The position numbers and the translations under genes are program-made. DNA of 64,000 bases from Natrinema pellirubrum DSM 15624 (GTDB lineage: Archaea; Halobacteriota; Halobacteria; Halobacteriales; Natrialbaceae). This document shows, piece by piece, positions 1 to 9,203 of the stretch. How positions within the stretch are numbered: the stretch's first letter is position 1; each line of letters begins with the position of its first letter. The stretch is from NCBI RefSeq assembly GCF_000230735.2, contig NC_019962.1:1426001-1490000 (forward strand). Direction: 5' to 3'. The notes under the pieces were generated by a model that saw nothing but the letters and a program-made list of their open reading frames with translations, was not told where the DNA came from and ran no database searches.

Positions 1-489
1 GACAAGCGCGAACTCATCATCGACCTGCTGTTCGGCGACGGGGACACCGAGCGCCCCCGCGACGGCGACCTCGCCGCTCACGTCTCCGAACAGTTCCGCG
101 ACAAACTCGAGACCGAACTCGAGACGGCCCGCGAGAACCTCTCCGTGCGGGGCGTCGACGGGGTTACCGTCTCCGTTCTCGACACCGACGCCTTCACGCA
201 CCGGTACAACTTCCCGACCACGATCTTGCTGCTGGACGCGCTCCACCGCAGCGAACGCGACCGTGCCGACCCGCCGGTCGTCACGCTCGGCGTCGGCGAC
301 GACGAACTCCACGTCCGTGCGAGCGAACCGGTCGACGTCCGCGAACTCGGCGACGCCATCGCCGAGGCAGTTCCCAACGGCGGCGTCACCGTCGTCGGCG
401 GTCAGGACGGCCACGTCGAGTTCCTGCCCGGCGAACGCGATGCGGTTCGTGAGGCCGCGCTCGAGGCGCTCGGCGAGACGCTCGCGTAA
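1..489 (+). CDS. DHH-family phosphoesterase, C-terminal part
   Basis: The frame is open from base 1 and ends in TAA at 487-489, so only the last 162 residues are present. The part seen resembles the DHHA1 substrate-binding half of archaeal RecJ-like DHH phosphoesterases: a region ending in a helix with a YNFPTTILLLDALH stretch, then glycine-rich strands (GGVTVVGGQDGHVEF) and an acidic C-terminal helix. The DHH catalytic motifs would lie upstream of the window. Family knowledge suggests a nuclease or oligonucleotide phosphodiesterase role, but the substrate cannot be judged from this fragment. No terminator is obvious in the 146 bases before the next gene. Confidence 0.6.
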   Translation, partial: DKRELIIDLLFGDGDTERPRDGDLAAHVSEQFRDKLETELETARENLSVRGVDGVTVSVLDTDAFTHRYNFPTTILLLDALHRSERDRADPPVVTLGVGDDELHVRASEPVDVRELGDAIAEAVPNGGVTVVGGQDGHVEFLPGERDAVREAALEALGETLA

Positions 490-635
490 GCCCCGTTCTT
501 CCTCCGTCGTCCGCTTTCACCACGAGCGACAGCGACGCCGTTCCGTGACCGACCGATCGGGAGTCCGTTCGGCTCGCCGATCGACGATCCCCTCGGACCA
601 CCAACGTATTTCCGCTCCACATCGAATGTATCCGT

Positions 636-1112
636 ATGAGCGGACTCGAGGGGAGCAGCCACAAACCGGGCGACGACGATCCGTGGACCCGACTCCGTGA
701 GAACGCCACCGGGATCGTCTCGTTGCTCGTGACGGCGATCTGGATGGGAGCGATGTTCACCGGTCAGGACTGGTGGCTCGCGGCGTTGCTCGTCGGCTAT
801 ATCGCCGTCGTCCCGGTCGTCGCGATCCTGTTCGGCGACGAGGATGACATCGAGGAGTGGGCCGACGAGTTCCGCTCGTCGGCGGGGACCGAACGAACCG
901 AGGCGACGACCGACACCGCGACGGACTCGCGTGACGCCCTCGAGACGCTGCGCGAGCGCTACGCCGCGGGTGAGTTGAGCGACGAGCAGTTCGAGCGCAA
1001 ACTCGAGCGCCTGCTGGACACGGAGTCGCTCGAGGACGCCCGGGAGTGGACACGAGAGCGCGACCGGACCGGCAACGGGGTTCCTGAACGGGACCTCGAG
1101 TACGACCGGTGA
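636..1112 (+). CDS. SHOCT-domain membrane protein
   Basis: A 158-residue protein with two adjacent hydrophobic segments (about residues 24-65) followed by an acidic linker and a C-terminal SHOCT motif (about 105-135, with the pattern LRERYAAGELSDEQFERKLERLL). SHOCT is a short helical domain found at the ends of many small membrane proteins and is thought to mediate oligomerisation. A weak TATA-like GTATTTC sits about 28 bases before the ATG, which fits a leaderless transcript. The gene is alone; the function is unknown. Confidence 0.75.
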   Translation: MSGLEGSSHKPGDDDPWTRLRENATGIVSLLVTAIWMGAMFTGQDWWLAALLVGYIAVVPVVAILFGDEDDIEEWADEFRSSAGTERTEATTDTATDSRDALETLRERYAAGELSDEQFERKLERLLDTESLEDAREWTRERDRTGNGVPERDLEYDR

Positions 1113-1193
1113 CGGTACGGACGGCTGACAGTCGCTTTCGGGCCGTCCGCGACGTCCTGCGATCGTACTGGGGACCCGTTCTAACGGTCCGGC

Positions 1194-1568
1194 TCAGTCG
1201 TCGGTCGGTTCGGCGTCGTCCGTTCGCTCGACGCGGTCGGGGCGTTCGACGGCGTCGGGATCGGGCCAGGTGACGCTTCCGAGGAACGGCACGCCGATCT
1301 GTTCGGCGGCCCGGGCGATCATGTGGGTGCCCGTCGGCACCGTCAGGAACAAGAAGCCGATCCCGATAAGGGCGGTCAGCCCCTCCGATCCGGGGCCGAA
1401 CTCGACGAAGCCGGCCAGGAAGATCGCGGCGGTGCCAAGCGTCGTGGGCTTGCTCGTGGCGTGCATCCGGTTGTAGACGTTGGGCAGGCGAAGCAGCCCG
1501 ATCGTCCCGACGGTTAGGAAGAAGACCCCGATGGCGATCAGGCCGACGACGACGGCGGTGTGGATCAT
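1194..1568 (-). CDS. mnhG: Na+/H+ antiporter subunit G (MnhG/MrpG)
   Basis: Last gene of the seven-gene Mnh/Mrp operon, 124 residues. It has three membrane segments in the first 95 residues with the family pattern FFLTVGTIGLLRLPNVYNRM and HATSKPTTLG, then a hydrophilic acidic tail. MnhG is a small membrane subunit of the multisubunit cation/proton antiporter that extrudes Na+ in exchange for H+. Its start overlaps the end of mnhF by four bases, indicating translational coupling. The subunit's individual role is not known. Confidence 0.9.
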   Translation of the reverse strand: MIHTAVVVGLIAIGVFFLTVGTIGLLRLPNVYNRMHATSKPTTLGTAAIFLAGFVEFGPGSEGLTALIGIGFLFLTVPTGTHMIARAAEQIGVPFLGSVTWPDPDAVERPDRVERTDDAEPTDD

Positions 1569-1855
1569 TCGATCACCTCCCCGTCGGTGACGAACTTGGC
1601 GACGGCGACGGTCGCGATGAAGCCGATGATCGCCAGCACGAGGCTCACCGTGATGAAGAGGCCCCGACCGGTCAGCAGCGCAAAGAGGACGGCAATCGCG
1701 ATGACGTTGGTCGCGATGGCATCGAGCGCGACCACTCGATCCGGGTTCGTCGGCCCGCGGATCACCCGGTAGCCACAGGCGACACAGAGGCCACTGACGA
1801 CCACGAGCGCGGCCCGGATCGCCGTCTCGAGGACGGCGGGATCGCTTTCAGTCAT
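1565..1855 (-). CDS. mnhF: Na+/H+ antiporter subunit F (MnhF/MrpF)
   Basis: Small membrane subunit with three helices and the conserved RGPTNPDRVVALDAIATNV pattern of the MrpF/PhaF family. Two in-frame ATG codons are possible; I use the inner one at 1855 (protein starting MTESDP, 96 residues) because the outer one at 1870 adds five residues inside mnhE. With either start it overlaps the end of mnhE, and its stop overlaps mnhG. It acts in the membrane as part of the antiporter complex. Confidence 0.88.
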   Translation of the reverse strand: MTESDPAVLETAIRAALVVVSGLCVACGYRVIRGPTNPDRVVALDAIATNVIAIAVLFALLTGRGLFITVSLVLAIIGFIATVAVAKFVTDGEVIE

Positions 1856-2453
1856 CGCCGACACCTCCACGTTGGCGGTCCGCCGTACTGTCTCTTTCCC
1901 CGCCGGAGACGACGATCGGCCGCGGCTCGTCGTCGGGCGAGGCGTCCTCGGCGAATATCTCGAGGGCGTAGTCCTCCCAGGTACGGATCGGCTCGGCGAT
2001 GGCCTCGGGGTTCCGGCCGTTGACGCCGTGGACGTACAGGGCGTTGGTCTCGTCGTCGTAGTCCAGGGTCACCGTGCCGGGCGTGATCGTGATGCTGTTG
2101 GCGATGACCGTGACCGCGACGTCGGACTCGACACGCAGCGGTACCAGGATCACCTCGGGCTCGATCGGCATGCCCGGCGAGAGGACGCGGTAGGCGACGT
2201 CGACGTTCGCCCACAGGAGTTCCCGCGTGAACGCCCCCAGATAGAGCCCGGCGTAGGGGAGCGCACGAACCCCGCGGCCGAGATCGAGTCGCCGACCGTA
2301 GAGCCGCCGGAACACGTACGCGATCGGCAATCCGACGATCAGTCCCGAGAGGAAGCCCCGAAGCAGCGAGATCGGCGTCAGCGGCTGGCCGACGACGAAC
2401 ACCCACAGGACGGCGAAGACGACGCCGACGACCGGCCAGGTGCGAACCCGCAT
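1848..2453 (-). CDS. mnhE: Na+/H+ antiporter subunit E (MnhE/MrpE)
   Basis: 201 residues. Two to three N-terminal membrane helices are followed by a cytoplasmic domain with the MrpE signature: VTVIANSITITPGTVTLD near residue 120 and YVHGVNGR after it. MrpE is an accessory subunit needed for stable assembly of the Mrp-type antiporter. The C-terminal acidic tail is a haloarchaeal extension. The ATG shares its first base with the last base of the mnhD stop codon (TAATG arrangement), so the two are very likely co-translated. Confidence 0.92.
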   Translation of the reverse strand: MRVRTWPVVGVVFAVLWVFVVGQPLTPISLLRGFLSGLIVGLPIAYVFRRLYGRRLDLGRGVRALPYAGLYLGAFTRELLWANVDVAYRVLSPGMPIEPEVILVPLRVESDVAVTVIANSITITPGTVTLDYDDETNALYVHGVNGRNPEAIAEPIRTWEDYALEIFAEDASPDDEPRPIVVSGGERDSTADRQRGGVGDD

Positions 2454-4117
2454 TAGTGATCACCCCCGCTCGAGCCGCCGAGTTCGCTCGCGTTCTGCGG
2501 GTCGACGGCGTCGACGTAGGTATCCGTATCGAGGGCGGCCTCCGCGGCCGTTTCCGCGAACTCGTAGACGGGATCGAAGCCGACTCCGACTACGACGATC
2601 GTGGCCGCAAGGACCACGAGGACGCCCACTTCGACGGGATCGATCGTCGCCGCGTCGACGGCGTCGGTTCGAGCGCCCCAGAAGCTCCGGTTCCACATGC
2701 GAGTCGCGTACGCGATCGTCAACAGTGAGCCGACGAGCAGGAGGACGAGAACGGGGCCGGCCCCCGCCCGCGCCGCGGCGTCGAAGACGAGGAACTTACC
2801 GAAAAAGCCCGACAGCGGCGGGATGCCGACGAGCGCGAGCGAGGCGATAAAGACCGCGATGGCAAGCGGTGGCGACCGGCCGGCCAGCCCGCCCAGATCG
2901 GCGAAGCGGCTCGTCCCCGTCGCCGAGCGCACGGTCCCGACCGCGAGGAAGAGCAGTCCCTTCGCCAGCGTGTGATTCAAGGCAAACACCAACGCGGCGA
3001 TGATCGCGAACTCGCGAAGCGTCGGGTCGACCGTCGACGCCGCGATCGCGACCGGAACGGCGATGAAGCCGACCTGGCCGATGCTCGAGTAGGCGAACAC
3101 GCCCTCCATGGTGTCGCGGCCGACGGCCCCGATGCCGCCCACGAGGATACTGCCGGCGCCCATGACGAGCAGCGCCGCGCCGACGAACGGCAGCGGCGAG
3201 TCGCCGGCGATCGCGGCGTCGACGACCGGCAGCGGGAGATCGACGGCGACCTCGGCACCGGCAAAGACCGTAAAGGAAAGCCGGATGATCGCGTAGATGC
3301 CGACCTTCTTGGTCGCGCCGGCGAGCAGGGCGGTGATCTGGGGCGGTGCGGCCCGGTAGGCCGTTGGGATCCAGAACTGGAAGGGGACCAGCCCGGCCTT
3401 GATCGCGAACACCGACAGGAGCATGCCGAGCAGGCCGACGACGGGCACGGGCTCGAGGCCGTAGGCGGCCGGCTCGGCGAGCCGTTGGGCGAGATCGGCC
3501 ATGTTGAGCGTGCCGGTCGTCGCGTAGATCCCGCCGACGCCGAGCAGGAAGACGGCGCTTGCAAGCAGATTGAGCGCGACGTACCAGAACGCGGCGCGGG
3601 TGTGTTGGGGACCGCCGCTGTAAGCAACGAAGACGTAGCTGGCCATCAGCATGACCTCGAACCAGACGAAGAGGTTGAAGAGGTCGCCGGTGAGGAACGC
3701 TCCCGTCACGCCCAGCGCGAGGAAATGAAAGAGCGGGAAGTAGTAACTCCGACCTTCCCCGCCGGGGAGGTGTCTGGTCGAGTAGACCAGCGATCCGATG
3801 CCGAGGATCGCGACCATCGTCAGCATGAACGCCGAGAGGCCATCCGCGACCAGCGTGATCCCGAATGGGGCCGGCCAGTCGCCGACCTGGTAGGTCGCGA
3901 TCCCCGGCGCGCCCGGCGCGAGGACGATATACCAGTCGATTGCCGCCACTGCGAGCCCGTAGCCCGCACCGGCTGCGAGGCTCACGGCCGCTCGAGCCCG
4001 GGGGTGGCGGCCGAGAAACAGCGTCGCGGCGGCCGCGACCAGTACGATCAACATCGGCGCGATCACGAGCTGTGACTCGGTTCCGACCGGCGTCGCGGTC
4101 ATCGTCGTCATCGTCAT
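2453..4117 (-). CDS. mnhD: Na+/H+ antiporter subunit D (MnhD/MrpD)
   Basis: 554-residue polytopic protein of the proton-antiporter family shared with complex I subunits L, M and N. The central antiporter domain carries the typical conserved segments FNLFVWFEVMLMASYV, KAGLVPFQFWIPTAYRAAPP and GATKKVGIYAIIRL, the last two holding the lysines and glutamates of the proton path. It is expected to be one of the two ion-translocating subunits of the Mnh complex. It overlaps mnhC by four bases at its start and mnhE by one base at its end. The C-terminus ends in a glycine- and serine-rich tail. Confidence 0.95.
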   Translation of the reverse strand: MTMTTMTATPVGTESQLVIAPMLIVLVAAAATLFLGRHPRARAAVSLAAGAGYGLAVAAIDWYIVLAPGAPGIATYQVGDWPAPFGITLVADGLSAFMLTMVAILGIGSLVYSTRHLPGGEGRSYYFPLFHFLALGVTGAFLTGDLFNLFVWFEVMLMASYVFVAYSGGPQHTRAAFWYVALNLLASAVFLLGVGGIYATTGTLNMADLAQRLAEPAAYGLEPVPVVGLLGMLLSVFAIKAGLVPFQFWIPTAYRAAPPQITALLAGATKKVGIYAIIRLSFTVFAGAEVAVDLPLPVVDAAIAGDSPLPFVGAALLVMGAGSILVGGIGAVGRDTMEGVFAYSSIGQVGFIAVPVAIAASTVDPTLREFAIIAALVFALNHTLAKGLLFLAVGTVRSATGTSRFADLGGLAGRSPPLAIAVFIASLALVGIPPLSGFFGKFLVFDAAARAGAGPVLVLLLVGSLLTIAYATRMWNRSFWGARTDAVDAATIDPVEVGVLVVLAATIVVVGVGFDPVYEFAETAAEAALDTDTYVDAVDPQNASELGGSSGGDH

Positions 4118-4467
4118 TTCCGATCACCCAGTTCCGTTACGTCCAACGTGTCGTGTTCCTCGTAGACCCGATACGACAGCACGAGCGCGAAGGCCGTCAT
4201 GCCGAAGCCGATGACGATCGCGGTCAACACCAGCGCCTGGACCAGCGGATCGGCGGTCTCCGGGACGTGGTCCCCATGACCGGCGAGTACTGGCACCGAG
4301 TCGGCGGTCGCCGGCGCGATCCCGCCCATCGCCAGCAGGTAGACGTTCGCGGCTTGACTGATGATCGCCAGCCCCCAGACGACCCGGATCAGGTCCCGCC
4401 GCAGGAGCAGGAAGGTCCCGAGGGCAAACAGCGCACCGACCGCGGCCGCCAGGGCGATCGCCGTCAT
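4114..4467 (-). CDS. mnhC: Na+/H+ antiporter subunit C (MnhC/MrpC, NuoK-like)
   Basis: 117 residues, three membrane helices, NuoK fold. The segment VWGLAIISQAANVYLLAMGG and the following DPLVQALVLTAIVIGFGMTA are diagnostic for MrpC. The open frame extends further upstream, but the ATG at 4467 overlaps the mnhB stop codon in an ATGA arrangement and gives the normal family length, so I use it. It is a membrane subunit of the antiporter complex. Confidence 0.93.
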   Translation of the reverse strand: MTAIALAAAVGALFALGTFLLLRRDLIRVVWGLAIISQAANVYLLAMGGIAPATADSVPVLAGHGDHVPETADPLVQALVLTAIVIGFGMTAFALVLSYRVYEEHDTLDVTELGDRK

Positions 4468-4928
4468 TCGGCTCCCACCACCGAGAGGATCGTGAGCAGG
4501 CCGCCGACGACCACGCAGTAGACCCCGAAGTCGAAGGCCATCGCGCTCGCGACCTCGAGGTGGTCGTAGATCGGCACCCCCTCGAGCATGACGAACGTCT
4601 GGGTCAGGAAGGGCCGATCGAAGACCAGCGGGACGAGTCCGCTGAGGACCGCGATCGCGAACCCGTAGGCGAACAGGCGGCGATACGCCAACACGACGCG
4701 GTCCCGGGAGGCTCCCTTGCCGGGATCGACCTCGCGGCCGAGGACGCCCCGCTCTAAGAAGTCGAGTCCGAACGCCATGTAGACGATCCCGAAGGCCGTC
4801 ACCGTGAGGACGCCGCCGATGAACCCGCCGCCGGGCAGGTTGTGGCCCTCGAAGAACAGCGAGATCGCGACGACGAGGACGATCGGGACGATCGCCCGCG
4901 CGGTCGTCCGCATGATGACCGTCGTCAC
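4464..4928 (-). CDS. mnhB: Na+/H+ antiporter subunit B (MnhB/MrpB)
   Basis: 154 residues with four predicted membrane helices and the MnhB-domain signature FFEGHNLPGGGFIGGVL near residues 24-40. The protein is a membrane subunit of the multisubunit Na+/H+ antiporter. It begins inside the last codons of mnhA (ATGA overlap at 4925-4928) and its stop overlaps the mnhC start, in line with a tightly coupled operon in the order A-B-C-D-E-F-G. Confidence 0.94.
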   Translation of the reverse strand: MTTVIMRTTARAIVPIVLVVAISLFFEGHNLPGGGFIGGVLTVTAFGIVYMAFGLDFLERGVLGREVDPGKGASRDRVVLAYRRLFAYGFAIAVLSGLVPLVFDRPFLTQTFVMLEGVPIYDHLEVASAMAFDFGVYCVVVGGLLTILSVVGAE

Positions 4929-7381
4929 GTGTCCTCACCTCCGCTGGGGCCGCCGTCGGTGCTGGCGTCGGCGGCGGTCGGTCCGTCGCCGCCGCTCGAG
5001 TCGGTCGACGGATCGTCGCCGGCGGGACTCGCGTCGCCGCGACCGCGCATGACGATCAGCGTCAGGATCGAGATCGAGGCGAGCGCGATCACGGCGAGTT
5101 CGCCGAGTGTATCGAAGCCGCGGAAGTCGACGAGGGTCACGTTGACGATGTTGGTCCCGCCGCCGCCCGGAACCGCCCGCTCGGCGTAGGCGCGGGCGAT
5201 CTCGGTCGGCCCGTCGGGCCGAGCGTCGGTCGTGACGAGGATCGTCACGAACACGGTCACGCCGACGGCGACCGAGAGGACGGCATCGCGGGCGACCCGT
5301 CCGACCTCGATCTCGTAGCGTTCGGGGATCTCCTCGACGACCAGCAGGAAGATCACCAGCACGAGCGTCTCGACGACCAGTTGGGTCAACGCGAGATCGG
5401 GCGCGCTCGCGAGGATGTAGAAGATGGCGATCATAAAGCCGAGGATCGAGAGGGTGAGGATCCCGGCGATGTGGCTGTCGGCGCGTGCGACCGCGACCGC
5501 ACCGACCACCGCCACGAGCAATACGAGGGCGATGGGGATCGTGACCTCGAGTCCGATCGTCGCCGGGACGATGGCACCGGCGGCCACGAACCCGGTGAGT
5601 GCGAGCGCACAGGTCGCCGCCAGCGTCCACGTCGCGTACGTCCGGAGATGGCCGTTGTGGACCCACTCGGCGAACAGCCGTCCCTCGTCGGTGAGTCCCT
5701 CGACGATGCGGTCGTACCACCAGTTCGCGCGGATCGGCGGGATCGCTGCCAGCCCCGCGCGGATGCCGTCGTGAATCCGTCCGTAGGACGGATACGCGAG
5801 GACGCCGGCCCCGATCGTGACCGCGCTCATGCCGACCGGCGTCGAGTACGAGGTCGGAAGGCCGACGTGCATCGCGTGGGGGTCGACCGCCGTCGCCTCG
5901 AGTCCCGACTGGACGACGAGGTCGACCGCTCGCTGCGGGTCGACGCTGACGATCGCGGCCAGCAACGCGAGGACGGCCGGCGGGACGAGCAGGCTCACGT
6001 TCGGCCGGTGGACGTGGCCGAGCGCCTCGGGGCGCTCGCCGAAAAACAGCGAGAGGAACTTCAGCGAGTAGAGGACGGTGAAGATACTGCCGAAGACGGC
6101 GACGGCGGGGTAGAGCCAACCCAGCAGTCCGATTTCGTGGTAATGGCTCGCCTCAACGGCGGCCTCGAAGAGCAGCTCCTTGGAGTAAAAGCCGTTGAAG
6201 GGCGGAATACCGGCCATGCTGAGCGCGACGACGCCGGTGATCGCCGCCGTGACGGGAAGATCGTGACGGAGGCCACCCAACTCCCGGATCTCGCGGGTCC
6301 CCGCTTCGTGGGCGATGATACCGGCGACGAGAAAGAGCGCGGCCTTGAACAGTGCGTGGTTGAGGAGGTGGAACACACCGGTTTCAGCGCCGTAGACGGA
6401 GGTAAAGCCGAAGCCGGCGACCATCAGCCCGAGGTGACTCGCAGTCGAGTAGGCAAGCAGTTCCTTGATGTCGGTCGCGGCAACGGCCATGATCGCACAG
6501 ACGGTCATCGTCGTCAGCCCGAGCGTCGCGAAGAGGAAGAGCCACTCCTCGCCGACGAGCATGGGCCGGATGCGGCCGATGAAGTAGACGCCGACTTTAA
6601 CCATCGTCGCCGAGTGGAGAAAGGCGGAGACGGGCGTCGGGGCCGCCATCGCGTTGGGCAGCCAGAAGTGGACCGGTACCTGCGCGGACTTGGTGCCCGC
6701 ACCGATCGCCAGCAGGCCGAGAACTGGGAGGAACAGGCCCCGCTCCCGCAAGGCATTGCTCATGGTCTCGGGGTTTTCGAGCATCGTGGCGAGGTCGAAC
6801 GCGGCCCCCGGCCCGAGGACGTCGCCGGCGACGATCGAGAGCAAGAGGAGGCCGACGAGCAGGAACAGGCCGCCACCGACGGTGATGAACATGGCCATCC
6901 GGGCGGCGTACTGCGAGGAGTCGTCGGCGGTGTAGTAGCCGATCAGAACGAACGAACAGAGGCTCGTGAGTTCCCAAAAGAGGAAGATCGCGACCAGATC
7001 GGCGGCCAGCGCGACGCCGACGATCGAGCCCATAAAGGCAAGCAGGGCGGCGTAGTACCGCGGGAGGCCGGCCTGCCCGTGCATGTATGCGGGGGAGTAC
7101 GTGAATACGAGCGCGCCGATACCGGTGGCAAGCATCGCGAACAGCAGCGCCCAGCCGTCCACGTAGAACCGAAGTGCGATATTCAGCGACGAGATCCACT
7201 CGAGGGAAACGCTGCCCTCGGTGCCGTACTGTGTGGCGAGCAGGCCGAACGACGCCAGCGAGACGACGGTTCCGACGAACCCGGTCGTTTCGCCAAGGAG
7301 ACGGAAGACGAGCGGCGTCAGTGCTGCCGCGACGAACGGCAACGCGACCGCGGCGACGACGACCGCCAGGTCGGGAGACAT
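4925..7381 (-). CDS. mnhA: Na+/H+ antiporter subunit A (MnhA/MrpA)
   Basis: 818 residues, the largest subunit. Residues about 1-480 form the complex I NuoL-like antiporter domain, with VPVHFWLPNAMAAPTPVSAF and HSATMVKVGVYFIGR as the conserved proton-channel segments. Residues about 630-700 match the MrpA C-terminal MbhD-type domain (ASAPDLALTQLVVETLVLV) and about 735-775 the MbhE-type domain (NVTLVDFRGFDTLGE). It ends in a low-complexity acidic tail typical of haloarchaeal proteins. It is the first gene of the operon, preceded by a CTTAAGG TATA element at 7412-7418. With MnhD it should carry the ion-translocating activity. Confidence 0.95.
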   Translation of the reverse strand: MSPDLAVVVAAVALPFVAAALTPLVFRLLGETTGFVGTVVSLASFGLLATQYGTEGSVSLEWISSLNIALRFYVDGWALLFAMLATGIGALVFTYSPAYMHGQAGLPRYYAALLAFMGSIVGVALAADLVAIFLFWELTSLCSFVLIGYYTADDSSQYAARMAMFITVGGGLFLLVGLLLLSIVAGDVLGPGAAFDLATMLENPETMSNALRERGLFLPVLGLLAIGAGTKSAQVPVHFWLPNAMAAPTPVSAFLHSATMVKVGVYFIGRIRPMLVGEEWLFLFATLGLTTMTVCAIMAVAATDIKELLAYSTASHLGLMVAGFGFTSVYGAETGVFHLLNHALFKAALFLVAGIIAHEAGTREIRELGGLRHDLPVTAAITGVVALSMAGIPPFNGFYSKELLFEAAVEASHYHEIGLLGWLYPAVAVFGSIFTVLYSLKFLSLFFGERPEALGHVHRPNVSLLVPPAVLALLAAIVSVDPQRAVDLVVQSGLEATAVDPHAMHVGLPTSYSTPVGMSAVTIGAGVLAYPSYGRIHDGIRAGLAAIPPIRANWWYDRIVEGLTDEGRLFAEWVHNGHLRTYATWTLAATCALALTGFVAAGAIVPATIGLEVTIPIALVLLVAVVGAVAVARADSHIAGILTLSILGFMIAIFYILASAPDLALTQLVVETLVLVIFLLVVEEIPERYEIEVGRVARDAVLSVAVGVTVFVTILVTTDARPDGPTEIARAYAERAVPGGGGTNIVNVTLVDFRGFDTLGELAVIALASISILTLIVMRGRGDASPAGDDPSTDSSGGDGPTAADASTDGGPSGGEDT

Positions 7382-7411
7382 TCGATACGCCGAGGATAGG
7401 GTGAGACATCC

Positions 7412-7418
7412 CTTAAGC
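7412..7418 (-). promoter_or_regulatory. TATA element of the mnh operon
   Basis: Read on the minus strand the sequence is CTTAAGG, about 34 bases before the mnhA ATG. That distance predicts transcription starting within about ten bases of the start codon. Confidence 0.5.
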
Positions 7419-7511
7419 GATTACCTTTCGGAAGCCCGACTGATAGACGGAACCATCACACACGGACTGGACGTCGCGGTGGTAGCGGCCGCATCGAAGA
7501 GTCCGACACGC

Positions 7512-7518
7512 TTATTCG
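7512..7518 (+). promoter_or_regulatory. TATA element of elp3
   Basis: CTTATTC-like AT-rich stretch in a GC-rich surround, about 27-30 bases before the GTG at 7542. It supports that GTG as the start of a leaderless transcript. Confidence 0.5.
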
Positions 7519-7541
7519 CGAACGGCGACCATTCGTACGTA

Positions 7542-9203
7542 GTGAGTACCGAGACGCCCGAACCGACCGAAACCGAAGCGTTCGAGCGGGTCTGTGAGAC
7601 GCTCGTCGAGCGGATCCTCGCCGGCGAGATCGAGCGCGACGAGGTCGAGAAAGCGAAGCTCGAGGCCTGTTCGGAACACTCGGCACCCAAGGTGCCGAAG
7701 AACTCCGAGTTGCTGGACTACGCGCCCGAGGAACACCGCGAGGATCTGGAAGCGGTGTTACAGCGCAAACCCGTCCGCACCGCCTCGGGCGTCTCGCCGG
7801 TCGCGATCATGACCTCGCCCGAGCGCTGTCCCCACGGGAAGTGTCTCTACTGTCCCGGCGGCCCCGACTCGGAGTTCTCGAGTTCCCAGAGCTACACGGG
7901 CGAGGAGCCCGCCGCCGCCCGCGGCGTCCAGAACGACTACGATCCCTACGGGCAGGTCACGCTCCGACTCGAGCAGCTGCGCCAGATCGGCCACCCCGTC
8001 GACAAGGTCGAACTCATCCTGATGGGCGGGACGATGACCGCCCGCAGCCACGACTACCAGGAGTGGTTCGTCAAGCGTGCCCTCGAGGCGATGAACGACT
8101 ACGACGTCGACAAGGAGCCGGAACCGGCTCAGGGCGTCAGCTTCGCCGAGGACCCCGAAGAATACGAGTGGCAGTACCTCGAGGACGTCATCGCCGAGAA
8201 CGAGACGGCCGACGTCCGCAACATCGGGACGACCTTCGAGACCAAGCCCGACTGGTGCGATCCGGAACAGATCGACCGGATGCTCGAGCTGGGCGGGACG
8301 AAAGTCGAGGTCGGCGTCCAGACGACCTTCGAGCGGATCAACCGGGAGATGCACCGGGGCCACGGTGCGCAGGCGTCGATCGACGCCAACCGCCGGCTCC
8401 GGGACTCGGCGTTCAAGGTCGGCTTCCACATGATGCCCGGCCAGCCCGGAATGAGCAAGGAGATGTGTCTCGAGGACTTCCGGCGGCTCTTCGAGGAGGA
8501 GCAGTGGAAGCCGGACTACCTGAAGATCTATCCGACGCTGATCGTCCGGGGAACGGCGACCTACGACTGGTGGCACAACGGCGAGTTCGAACCGCTGGGC
8601 AACGACGAGGCCGCGGAGCTGATCGCCGAGATCAAGGACATGATTCCCCGGTACACGCGACTCCAGCGCGTCCAGCGGGACATCCCCGCGGACTTCATCG
8701 ATGCCGGCGTCTGGAAGTCCAATCTCCGCCAACTCGCCCGCAAGCGCATGGACGAACACGGCTGGTCTTGTGACTGTATCCGTTGTCGCGAAGCGGGGAT
8801 GAACGACGAGGACGCCGAGAACGTCGACCTCGACGTGTTGACCTACGAGGCCTGCGGCGGCACCGAGCATTTCATTTCCTTCGAGGACTTCCAGAAGGAC
8901 CTGCTGGTCGGCTTCTGCAGGCTCCGGTTCCCCAACGACCCTGTCCGCCCGGAACTCGAGAACGCCGCGTTGATCCGGGAACTGCACGTCTACGGCTCCG
9001 AGGTCGCCATGGGCGACGAGAGCGAGACGGATCAACATCAGCATCAGGGCTACGGCCGCCGGCTAATGAATCGCGCCGAGGACCTCGCGGTCGACGCCGG
9101 CTACGACAAACTGAGCGTCATCTCCGGCATCGGCGCGCGGGAGTACTACCGGAACAAACTCGGCTACCATCAGGACGGCCCGTACGTGAGCAAACGTCTC
9201 TAG
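7542..9203 (+). CDS. elp3: Archaeal Elp3: radical SAM tRNA U34 carboxymethyl-forming enzyme
   Basis: 553 residues from the GTG at 7542. The frame is open further upstream, but this start gives the normal family length and sits one TATA distance after a promoter-like element. The radical SAM cluster motif is CPHGKCLYCPGG with C96, C101 and C104; a GNAT acetyltransferase domain ends the protein, with HQHQGYGRRLMNRAE as acetyl-CoA-binding signature and GIGAREYYRNKLGY near the end. Elp3 uses acetyl-CoA and SAM radical chemistry to make the cm5U family modification at the tRNA wobble uridine. It is divergent from the mnh operon. Confidence 0.93.
   Translation: MSTETPEPTETEAFERVCETLVERILAGEIERDEVEKAKLEACSEHSAPKVPKNSELLDYAPEEHREDLEAVLQRKPVRTASGVSPVAIMTSPERCPHGKCLYCPGGPDSEFSSSQSYTGEEPAAARGVQNDYDPYGQVTLRLEQLRQIGHPVDKVELILMGGTMTARSHDYQEWFVKRALEAMNDYDVDKEPEPAQGVSFAEDPEEYEWQYLEDVIAENETADVRNIGTTFETKPDWCDPEQIDRMLELGGTKVEVGVQTTFERINREMHRGHGAQASIDANRRLRDSAFKVGFHMMPGQPGMSKEMCLEDFRRLFEEEQWKPDYLKIYPTLIVRGTATYDWWHNGEFEPLGNDEAAELIAEIKDMIPRYTRLQRVQRDIPADFIDAGVWKSNLRQLARKRMDEHGWSCDCIRCREAGMNDEDAENVDLDVLTYEACGGTEHFISFEDFQKDLLVGFCRLRFPNDPVRPELENAALIRELHVYGSEVAMGDESETDQHQHQGYGRRLMNRAEDLAVDAGYDKLSVISGIGAREYYRNKLGYHQDGPYVSKRL

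Noticed and set aside
5381-7399. 672-codon open frame on the plus strand opposite mnhA
   Set aside because: It mirrors the mnhA gene, is extremely rich in Arg, Asp and Gly without any domain, and is the usual by-product of a GC-rich coding strand.
7758-9044. 428-codon minus-strand frame opposite elp3
   Set aside because: Antisense to clear radical SAM and GNAT motifs and has no family features of its own.
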